NCBI RefSeq assembly: GCF_009557615.1
Contig: NZ_CP045652.1
Coordinates: 1,984,001 to 2,048,000, forward strand
DNA from: Sphingobacteruim zhuxiongii
Lineage (GTDB): Bacteria > Bacteroidota > Bacteroidia > Sphingobacteriales > Sphingobacteriaceae
Length of the DNA: 64,000 nucleotides
Direction of reading: 5' to 3'
The position numbers and the translations under genes were made by a program. Shown piece by piece: positions 26,397 to 33,552 of this stretch (positions within the stretch are counted from its first letter, which is position 1; the number at the start of each line of letters is the position of its first letter). The notes beneath the pieces are model-generated. The model searched no databases. It saw only the letters and a list, made by a program, of their open reading frames with translations, and was not told where the DNA came from.

Positions 26397-27509
26397 ATGA
26401 GGAAAACGATTGTTATTTCTGCAGTTAACCTCGTAGAAGCAGGAACTTTAGCAATTCTTCGCGATTGCTTGTCATTTTTATCGAAGAATGCAGTAGAGCA
26501 AAACCTACGCGTCGTGGCCATTGTACATAATCAGTCGCTAGCGGATTTTCCAAATATTGAGTACATCGAGAATCAGTGGCCAAAGAAAAGATGGATTAAC
26601 AGACTTTGGTATGAGTATGTTTCGTTGAAATCTATTTCCAAAGAAATTGGTCATGTAACGCTTTGGTTTTCATTACACGACACAACTCCTTCCGTTTATG
26701 CGGATCGTCGAGCTGTATATTGCCATAATTCATTCTCGTTTTATAAATGGAGCGTGCGTGATCTTCTATTTGCCCCTAAAATTGCAATGTTTGCGATTTT
26801 TACAAAATTTATCTACCAAACCAATATTCGCAAGAATAATTTTTTAGTCGTACAACAAGAGTGGTTTAGGAAAGGATTGAGTACGATGTTCTCGATTGAT
26901 AAGCATAAGATTATTGTTTATCCGCCTTTGGTTGAGAACACAACTAACAGTGTGGTCGCAACCGAACAAAGCAATGCACGATATCAATTTATTTTTGCAG
27001 GTTCGCCAAACAGTCATAAGAATTTTGAGATTATATGTAAAGCCGCTGAAATTCTAGTCAATAAGAAAATAGTAGACTTTCAAGTCGTCCTGACCCTGAA
27101 GGGTACGGAAAATAAATACGCAAGATGGATATATGAGAATTGGGGACATTTAGAAAATATCAAGTTCTTGGGTTTTGTAACTCGTCAACAGCTTGAAGAG
27201 TTATACTCCGAGAGTCAATGCTTAATATTTCCATCGAAGGTAGAGTCTTGGGGATTGCCGATTTCTGAATTTAAGCAGTACGATAAACCAATGCTCCTTG
27301 CTGACTTACCCTACGCGCATGAAACAGCAGCAGGAGCACAGCAAACAGCATACTTCAATCCAGAAGATGCCAATCAATTAGCGATGCTAATGGAGGCTTT
27401 AATTGAAGGAAATAAAGCGTGCTTAAATCCGAGTCCGAAAATCAATTATTATGAACCCATGGTTGAAAACTGGGGGCAATTGTTTGATAAATTAATGAAT
27501 GCTAATTAA
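26397..27509 (+). CDS. GT-B fold glycosyltransferase (family 4/1-like)
   Basis: The 370-residue protein has a Rossmann-like N-domain (VISAVNLVEAGTLAILRDCL), then FIFAGSPNSHKNFEIICKAAEIL as the start of the donor domain, and the nucleotide-binding FPSKVESWGLPISEF (about 278-292) with the two Glu of the retaining GT4 pattern. It follows the previous transferase with a 1-nt gap and precedes the next by 8 nt. The NSFSFYKWSVRDLLFAPK region is typical of Bacteroidota capsule transferases of unknown specificity. Confidence 0.85.
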   Translation: MRKTIVISAVNLVEAGTLAILRDCLSFLSKNAVEQNLRVVAIVHNQSLADFPNIEYIENQWPKKRWINRLWYEYVSLKSISKEIGHVTLWFSLHDTTPSVYADRRAVYCHNSFSFYKWSVRDLLFAPKIAMFAIFTKFIYQTNIRKNNFLVVQQEWFRKGLSTMFSIDKHKIIVYPPLVENTTNSVVATEQSNARYQFIFAGSPNSHKNFEIICKAAEILVNKKIVDFQVVLTLKGTENKYARWIYENWGHLENIKFLGFVTRQQLEELYSESQCLIFPSKVESWGLPISEFKQYDKPMLLADLPYAHETAAGAQQTAYFNPEDANQLAMLMEALIEGNKACLNPSPKINYYEPMVENWGQLFDKLMNAN

Positions 27510-27517
27510 TTAGATGA

Positions 27518-28645
27518 ATGAAAATACTTCAATTAGGTAAATTTTATCCTATTCGTGGAGGTGTAGAAAAGGTAATGTATGATTTAATGCTTGGCCTTTC
27601 TGGACGTGGCATTACCTGTGATATGCTTTGTGCGACGACAGAAGATCATCCTGGAGGTACCATCGCATTAAATGACTATGCGACACTCATGGTTATTCCG
27701 ACGCAAATTAATCTAGCAGCGACTAAGTTAGCGCCGAAGATGATCAGGACGTTAAGGAAGATTGCGAAGAACTACGATATCATTCATGTTCATCATCCTG
27801 ATCCGATGGCGGCTTTAGCGCTTTACCTTTCTGGATATAAGGGACCGGTAGTATTACATTGGCATAGCGATATCCTCAAGCAAAAGAATTTACTCAAGTT
27901 GTATAAGCCATTGCAAGAATGGCTTATCCGTAGGGCAAATATTATTGTCGGTACAACTCCTGTTTATGTACAGCAATCGCCATTTCTTAAAGAATATCAA
28001 AGTAAAATTGATTATATTCCAATTGGTATATCGCCATTAGCGGCAGATATGGATAACGCCCTACGCATTCGAGAAAAATATCATGGAAAAAGGATCATAT
28101 TTTCCCTTGGACGTTTAGTTGAATACAAGGGTTTTGAATATTTAATCAAATCTGCAGAACAATTAGACGATTCTAGTATTATACTAATTGGAGGGAAGGG
28201 ACCTTTGCATGATGAATTGAACCAATTAATCCAAGATAGAAAGTTAGGTGACAAGGTAAAACTCTTGGGTTTCTTGAGCGATGAAGAAGTGCCTGATTAC
28301 TTTGCTGCTTCCGATTTGTTTTGTATGAGTTCAATCATGAAGACCGAAGCATTCGGTATTGTTCAGCTCGAGTCGATGGCCAGTGGCAAGCCGATCGTGT
28401 CAACGGAAATTCCTACATCAGGGGTGAGTTGGGTGAACGAAAATAACGTGTCCGGGTTGACAGTTCCGATCGAAAATACAGAAGCAATTGCACAGGCGAT
28501 TAAGAAAATGCTGGAAAATCCTGCGTTTTATGAGCAATTGCGCGAAGGAAGTTTGACTAGATATCAAGCAAATTTCACTTTAGATAATATGGTAGATAAA
28601 AGTTTACAAATATATAATCAGATTTTATCGAATTACAAGGTATAG
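27518..28645 (+). CDS. Glycosyltransferase family 4 protein
   Basis: The 375-residue protein begins MKILQLGKFYPIRGGVEKVMYDL, the classic GT4 glycine-rich loop, has HVHHPDPMAALAL, IIFSLGRLVEYKGFEYLI and the retaining motif KTEAFGIVQLESMASGKP (about 276-293). Close relatives are mannosyl- or rhamnosyl-type transferases in capsule clusters. A GDP-mannose or GDP-deoxyhexose donor would fit the nearby gmd, but that is inference. It is the last transferase before the PqqD module, from which it is separated by 146 bp. Confidence 0.92.
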   Translation: MKILQLGKFYPIRGGVEKVMYDLMLGLSGRGITCDMLCATTEDHPGGTIALNDYATLMVIPTQINLAATKLAPKMIRTLRKIAKNYDIIHVHHPDPMAALALYLSGYKGPVVLHWHSDILKQKNLLKLYKPLQEWLIRRANIIVGTTPVYVQQSPFLKEYQSKIDYIPIGISPLAADMDNALRIREKYHGKRIIFSLGRLVEYKGFEYLIKSAEQLDDSSIILIGGKGPLHDELNQLIQDRKLGDKVKLLGFLSDEEVPDYFAASDLFCMSSIMKTEAFGIVQLESMASGKPIVSTEIPTSGVSWVNENNVSGLTVPIENTEAIAQAIKKMLENPAFYEQLREGSLTRYQANFTLDNMVDKSLQIYNQILSNYKV

Positions 28646-28791
28646 GTAATTTTGTCGCTCGAAGTATTTTGTTGCTGCCGATATAGCGAGAATCGTAATA
28701 GATAAATGTTCCGTTATTAGGTTAGGAATAATTTTTAGAGAGTCAGGTAAATTTAATAAAGACCGATTTTCTAATGTAGTAAAATGACTAA

Positions 28792-29061
28792 ATGAGATTA
28801 AGAGAAGATTTAAAGCTAAGACATATCGGTGGAGATTATATCATTGTTGACCCAGGTCAAGAAATGGTTGACCTCTCCAAAGTTTTTACACTTAATGAGA
28901 CTGCGGTTTTCTTGTGGAAAGAACTCGAGGGAAAGGAATTTACTTCCGATACCATTGTAGAACTATTATTAGAAACTTTTGACTGTACCTATGAAGTTGC
29001 AATGCAAGATGCAACCCAACTAATTAAAGACCTTAAAAAAGGCGGTTTAATAGTAGAGTAG
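28792..29061 (+). CDS. PqqD-like small protein (RiPP recognition-element fold)
   Basis: This 89-residue protein has the PqqD family pattern: an N-terminal strand pair (LKLRHIGGDYIIVDP), FTLNETAVFLWKELEGKEFTSDTI (about 33-56) with the conserved hydrophobic helix, and a C-terminal DATQLIKDLKKGGLI. PqqD domains are winged-helix peptide chaperones that present precursor peptides to modifying enzymes, including lasso-peptide B1 proteins. In Bacteroidota they also appear with HPr-kinase-like and nucleotidyltransferase genes, as here, where the peptide partner is unknown. No precursor-like small open frame is visible in the 146 bp upstream. First gene of a four-gene module. Confidence 0.85.
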   Translation: MRLREDLKLRHIGGDYIIVDPGQEMVDLSKVFTLNETAVFLWKELEGKEFTSDTIVELLLETFDCTYEVAMQDATQLIKDLKKGGLIVE

Positions 29062-29071
29062 AATTCTCAGA

Positions 29072-30166
29072 ATGAACGAAAACAGAGTTTTGAGTGCTTT
29101 TTTTGAATTATTGCGAAGCGGTTTATGGGATCGTTCTTTGCAACGACTCGACTATTTTCCATTGTCTAGGGCAGAATGGCAAAAATTATATGATCTTTCC
29201 GTGAACCATACTGTGGAGGGGGTCATCTTTGATGGTCTGCAACGGCTTGACTTAAGTTTACTCCCGGGTAGGGACTTGCTCGTACCTTGGGCGGTCAGAA
29301 TCGAAAAAATCGAACAGCGAAATAAATGGATGGATAAGGTGATCAATGAGCAGGTTCATTTTTTTAATAGTCATGAAATCTCCCCAATCTTGTTAAAAGG
29401 GCAGGGGCTATCAAACTTATATCCAAATCCATTGCGCAGAATATGTGGAGACATTGATTGGTGTTTTGAAAGTAAGGCTGTATACGACAAAGCACGGAAG
29501 GTAGTCGAAGAGAAAGGAATTGACGTTAATAGGTCAGCAGGCTATAGTGAAAACTATATGTGGGATAATTGCGAAGTAGAGCATCATCAAAAGATGTTCG
29601 ATATTCACAACCCCTTTATGAAAGGCTATATCAATCGTTTTGAAAAGAACGAGAATAAAAAGAAAAGTGCAATCTATCTAAATAATATTGAAACCCTAAT
29701 ACCGTCACCAATAGCGACATTGCTTCAAGTTAATTTACATATCTTAAAACATCTGCTATCCTTCGGGATCGGTATTCGTCAATTGTGTGATTCTGCGAGG
29801 GCCTATTTCGCTTTGTATTCAAAATACGATAAAGCATCTCTTTATTCCTTGTATAAGGCGATTGGGATTGTGAAGTGGGTGAATTTGCTACATATCATTT
29901 TGGTTGACCATTTTGGGTTATCAGAAGATGTTCTTCCCTTTCCGTTAAACCGTCAAGTCGAATATAAATGGATGCTAAGTGATATCCTGGAGGCTGGCAA
30001 TTTTGGTTTTTTCCATGAAAGTTATGCCAATAAAGAGAATGAAGTGGGACATCGGGTGGATAGTGGTAGCCGTATATTTTCGAATCTTACTAAATATTTT
30101 AAAGTAGCACCGAAAGAAGCGATTTCTTTCCCTGTAATGCATTTTATATCACGCTTTAGCCACTAG
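29072..30166 (+). CDS. Nucleotidyltransferase family protein (NTP_transf_5-like)
   Basis: The 364-residue protein shows the motif ILLKGQGLSNLYPNP (K109-P120) followed by RRICGDIDW with the catalytic-type GDID (126-129), as in the uncharacterised nucleotidyltransferase family often called NTP_transf_5. These proteins are found beside PqqD, ABC and HPr-kinase-like genes, including in lasso-peptide clusters, where they are proposed to add a nucleotide to the product. Its activity is unproven. It lies 10 bp after the PqqD gene and 4 bp before the ABC gene. Confidence 0.82.
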   Translation: MNENRVLSAFFELLRSGLWDRSLQRLDYFPLSRAEWQKLYDLSVNHTVEGVIFDGLQRLDLSLLPGRDLLVPWAVRIEKIEQRNKWMDKVINEQVHFFNSHEISPILLKGQGLSNLYPNPLRRICGDIDWCFESKAVYDKARKVVEEKGIDVNRSAGYSENYMWDNCEVEHHQKMFDIHNPFMKGYINRFEKNENKKKSAIYLNNIETLIPSPIATLLQVNLHILKHLLSFGIGIRQLCDSARAYFALYSKYDKASLYSLYKAIGIVKWVNLLHIILVDHFGLSEDVLPFPLNRQVEYKWMLSDILEAGNFGFFHESYANKENEVGHRVDSGSRIFSNLTKYFKVAPKEAISFPVMHFISRFSH

Positions 30167-30170
30167 TTGC

Positions 30171-31793
30171 ATGCTTGCAAGATCGAAATATCAGCTAAAG
30201 TGGACATGGAAGCTAATCGACGGCTTTAAAAGTCGATTGTTCTTATATTTTATACTTGAATTAGCGTCAATATCATTATCGCTGTATTTTATACTATTAT
30301 CAAAACAAGCGATCGATCTTGCAATCGCTGGAAATAGAGATACGGTTAAAACCATCTTGATTATTGCGGTATCAGCTGTCTTAATCAGTATGGCATTGAA
30401 GAGCTGGTCCACTTGGTTGAATGAAAAAACAAGAATGGACATGCTTATCTCTCTACAAAATCGATTGATAAAGAAACAAATGCTGTCAACTTGGAATTTC
30501 GTAAAGAAGTGGCATTCTGGAGATATACAACTTCGAATTAATGCAGATAGCAATGAGGTTGTTCAAATGGTAGGGAGCTCAATTATTGGGTTTGTACTTA
30601 CTTTATTTCGACTATTAGCATCGTTTTTTCTGCTTTGGTCGATGGATCCTATGTTAGCATTTATTATATTAGCGATCTCTCCATTATTAATTTTTTCTAA
30701 AATTTATTTTAGAAAATTGAGAGGCCTAAATGCGAAACTAAAAAAGGCGGAAAGCTATTTTGCACAAATTGTACAAGAGAACTTGCGCTTTCGATTATCG
30801 ATTCGTGCACTTGGATTACAAGCCAATCGATGGAAGAAAGTAGAAGATAGCCAACAAAGCATCTATATTTTAAAAACCGATTTATTGAACTTTTCGACAA
30901 TTTCTCAGACGCTTTTAAAAGCATCAGTGAATTTTGGTTTCCTATTTACATTTGTTTGGGGAACCTATAAATTGTTGGATAATGAAATTACATTCGGTAT
31001 GATGACCGCGTTTTTACAACTTGTGGGAAGAATACAGGGACCCGTATTGGGATTAATGAGTTTTGTACCGCTGTTTATCAAGTTTGGAACTTCTGTTGAC
31101 CGTATTGATGATTTGATGTCAACTGAAGAAGAGCAGCAAGAAGAACCTGCGTTCTTAGATTCGGTAGATGCACTTTCGATGGAAAATCTTTCCTTTCGAT
31201 ATGAGGATAATCGGATTATCAGCAACTTTAATATGCAGGTTGAGGCAGGAAAACCTGTGGCGATCATTGGATCTAGTGGAAAAGGTAAAACAACACTTAT
31301 AAGACTGATTCTATCGCTGGTTAATGCAGATGAAGGATCTATTTGGATTCATCATCATGGTGAGAAATCACATCTATCGAATAAGCATCGCGTAAATATT
31401 GCCTATGTGCCGCAAGGGGACAAGCTATTTACCGGGACGATTCGAGAAAATCTACTTGTGAATGAGCATATTTCAGAAGATCAATTGAAAGAGCTTATTT
31501 ACCTCAGTTGTTCTGAGTTTGTCTACGATCTACCGGACGGCTTAGATACTTATATTGGAGAATCAGGTTATGGTCTATCCGAAGGTCAGGCACAGCGAAT
31601 ATCATTGGCGAGAGCCTTATCGCGTGATTGTAAGATATGGCTGTTTGATGAGGTAACCTCCGCTTTAGATTCTGCGACAACGAAAGAACTATTGAATCGT
31701 TTGATGATTGCGGGAAAGGATAAAATAGTCATCTATGTCACACACGACTTAGCGTTAGCCGAGCGTTGTGAACAAGTAATTTATATGCAGTAA
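30171..31793 (+). CDS. ABC transporter, fused permease and ATPase
   Basis: The 540-residue protein combines an N-terminal six-helix permease domain (about 1-310) with a C-terminal ATPase: Walker A GSSGKGKT (367-374), signature LSEGQ instead of the usual LSGGQ, Walker B IWLFDEV, D-loop SALD and the H-loop THDL. There is no N-terminal C39 peptidase domain, so it would export an already matured peptide or lipid-linked compound. In lasso clusters the equivalent D protein exports the product. It sits between the nucleotidyltransferase and HprK-like genes. A role in flipping a glycan intermediate is an alternative given the surrounding locus. Confidence 0.9.
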   Translation: MLARSKYQLKWTWKLIDGFKSRLFLYFILELASISLSLYFILLSKQAIDLAIAGNRDTVKTILIIAVSAVLISMALKSWSTWLNEKTRMDMLISLQNRLIKKQMLSTWNFVKKWHSGDIQLRINADSNEVVQMVGSSIIGFVLTLFRLLASFFLLWSMDPMLAFIILAISPLLIFSKIYFRKLRGLNAKLKKAESYFAQIVQENLRFRLSIRALGLQANRWKKVEDSQQSIYILKTDLLNFSTISQTLLKASVNFGFLFTFVWGTYKLLDNEITFGMMTAFLQLVGRIQGPVLGLMSFVPLFIKFGTSVDRIDDLMSTEEEQQEEPAFLDSVDALSMENLSFRYEDNRIISNFNMQVEAGKPVAIIGSSGKGKTTLIRLILSLVNADEGSIWIHHHGEKSHLSNKHRVNIAYVPQGDKLFTGTIRENLLVNEHISEDQLKELIYLSCSEFVYDLPDGLDTYIGESGYGLSEGQAQRISLARALSRDCKIWLFDEVTSALDSATTKELLNRLMIAGKDKIVIYVTHDLALAERCEQVIYMQ

Positions 31794-31837
31794 GGAGATT
31801 TATCCCAAACTGCACACACTATTAATTAAATTAAGGA

Positions 31838-32728
31838 ATGCAAAGAACAAGATTTGTCATAGCTGATATCGGATTAGAATTATCTTCACAGGATTATTTG
31901 CCTTTAATGGCTGTGCTTCCAAATTTTGAGAATTTCTACGTGGAAGAATTTCCGTTTGATATAACGGTCATCCGATTTGAATTTATCGAAGACGACTTTG
32001 TCATTAAAGAAGATGATTACAAGCTTTTAAGTGATATTTCCATCGTTTGGGGGGATAACTTTAAGTTTATGGAATCTGAAAATTCCTATGTGACTGTAGT
32101 TGATGAGTTAGTCCGCGCCGATGATACTGTCTGGATCATGGAAAGTGATAAAACATTTATGAATTCCAGAATCTATTTTGATCGAAAAAAACTGGAAGGC
32201 TCAACTGCCTTAAGCTGGCTAATTATGGTTGCATTTGGACAGGCGTCTTTACGTTACGATACGGCATTAATTCATGCTTCAGTTGTTATCAAGGATGCAC
32301 AGGCTGTGGCTTTTTTAGGAAAGAGTGGTACAGGTAAGAGTACGCACAGTCGACTATGGGTTAAATATATCCCTGGATTTAGTCTATTGAATGATGATAA
32401 TCCAGCGATTCGAATAGTGGATGAAGAGACCGTTTATATCTATGGGACACCATGGAGTGGAAAGACACATTGCTATGTGAATAAAAAAGCAAAGCTAATG
32501 AGTTTAGTTCGTTTACAACAAGCACCTTATAATCGATTTGTCAGTAAAAAAGGAAAGGAAGCTTTAATGGAATTGCTACCAAGTTTTACTGCCTTGAGGT
32601 GGAATAAAGAAATATTTTCAACAATGATAAATCTGTTGGAAAACATTATTAACTCTGTACATGTTGGACATTTAGATTGTTTACCTGATCAAGATGCTGC
32701 CGAACTGTGCTATGAAAACATCAAATAG
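31838..32728 (+). CDS. HPr kinase-like (HprK-related) ATP-binding protein
   Basis: The 296-residue protein has an HPr-kinase-type core: H147 before the loop, P-loop GKSGTGKST (161-169), LNDDNPAI (about 185-192) and GTPWSGKTH (about 203-211). HprK itself phosphorylates Ser-46 of HPr, but this relative lacks the N-terminal HprK domain and has an unrelated 140-residue N-terminus. Relatives in lasso clusters phosphorylate the C-terminal residue of the peptide. Its likely substrate is a peptide or small molecule handled by the three upstream genes. It is separated from them by 44 bp and ends 23 bp before the Wza-like gene. Confidence 0.85.
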   Translation: MQRTRFVIADIGLELSSQDYLPLMAVLPNFENFYVEEFPFDITVIRFEFIEDDFVIKEDDYKLLSDISIVWGDNFKFMESENSYVTVVDELVRADDTVWIMESDKTFMNSRIYFDRKKLEGSTALSWLIMVAFGQASLRYDTALIHASVVIKDAQAVAFLGKSGTGKSTHSRLWVKYIPGFSLLNDDNPAIRIVDEETVYIYGTPWSGKTHCYVNKKAKLMSLVRLQQAPYNRFVSKKGKEALMELLPSFTALRWNKEIFSTMINLLENIINSVHVGHLDCLPDQDAAELCYENIK

Positions 32729-32751
32729 AAAAATTTAATCTTTAAAGACAT

Positions 32752-33546
32752 ATGAAGTTTAGTGTTTACTTATTGCTTGGAATTAGTTTTTTGTTCTTGA
32801 ATGCCTGTAAAGTTGGTCAGCGTATTGTTTATGTCGATGACATGAGAGCGGACACAAACTACATGATTAATGACTTCAAGCCCTTACTGATTCAAAAGAA
32901 CGATCGACTAAGTATTTTTGTGAGTGCAAAAAATCCAGAGCTCGCGGCCCCATTTAATGAAAATGTGGAAGCTTTTGATATTGGTGCCAACGGGGAAGTG
33001 GTCACAAAACCGGTGAGTAATCATTTAAAAAATGGTTATCTAGTCGATTTAGACGGAAATATTGAATTCCCAATCCTTGGAACAATTCCAGTCGAAGGCA
33101 AGTCAGTCAACGACGTAAAAAACTTGCTGCGTGACAAATTAGTGAGCGCTAAATATATCAATGAACCAATCATTAAGGTTGAATTAACCAACTTGAAGAT
33201 TAATGTTATTGGAGAGGTTAAAAATATTGGCGTGCTGGATGTTCCAGATAATCGTATTAATCTTTTGGAAGCTATCTCCCGTGCTGGTGGTCTAAGTACA
33301 AACGGCTCTGCACAAAATGTAGTTGTTATTCGTGAGGATAATGGCATTCGCAGAAAAACAGTTGTAGATTTAACGTCCCAAGATGTGTTCGCGTCACCAG
33401 TATATCAGCTTCAACAAAATGATATTGTCTTCGTTGAGCCAAAAGATAATGTGCCAACTCCAAAAGATGATATGAACTGGAGATTACTGACGATTGGTAT
33501 GTCGGTAGTGACCGTAGTATTTACAGCCTTGAATTTCTTAAAGTAG
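32752..33546 (+). CDS. Wza-like polysaccharide export lipoprotein
   Basis: The 264-residue protein begins with a lipoprotein signal ending in LFLNAC (Cys at 19). It then has the polysaccharide-export domain (QKNDRLSIFVSAKNPELAAPFN, GANGEVVTKPVS), a soluble ligand-binding beta-grasp region (INVIGEVKNIGVLDVPDNRINLLEAISRAGGL) and one C-terminal membrane helix (WRLLTIGMSVVTVVFTALNFL, about 243-263). It forms the outer-membrane export channel together with the Wzc-type kinase directly downstream (6-bp gap). Its length is short compared with E. coli Wza, as is usual in Bacteroidota. Confidence 0.92.
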   Translation: MKFSVYLLLGISFLFLNACKVGQRIVYVDDMRADTNYMINDFKPLLIQKNDRLSIFVSAKNPELAAPFNENVEAFDIGANGEVVTKPVSNHLKNGYLVDLDGNIEFPILGTIPVEGKSVNDVKNLLRDKLVSAKYINEPIIKVELTNLKINVIGEVKNIGVLDVPDNRINLLEAISRAGGLSTNGSAQNVVVIREDNGIRRKTVVDLTSQDVFASPVYQLQQNDIVFVEPKDNVPTPKDDMNWRLLTIGMSVVTVVFTALNFLK

Positions 33547-33552
33547 GATATA

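Noticed and set aside
28646..28791. Possible RiPP precursor peptide ahead of the PqqD gene
   Set aside because: The only frames are very short: the ATG near 28708 stops after four codons and the one near 28784 after two. None has a leader-core layout.
28792..32728. Complete lasso-peptide gene cluster
   Set aside because: No transglutaminase-like protease, asparagine-synthetase-like cyclase or precursor is visible in the window, so I call it a related but incomplete or different module.
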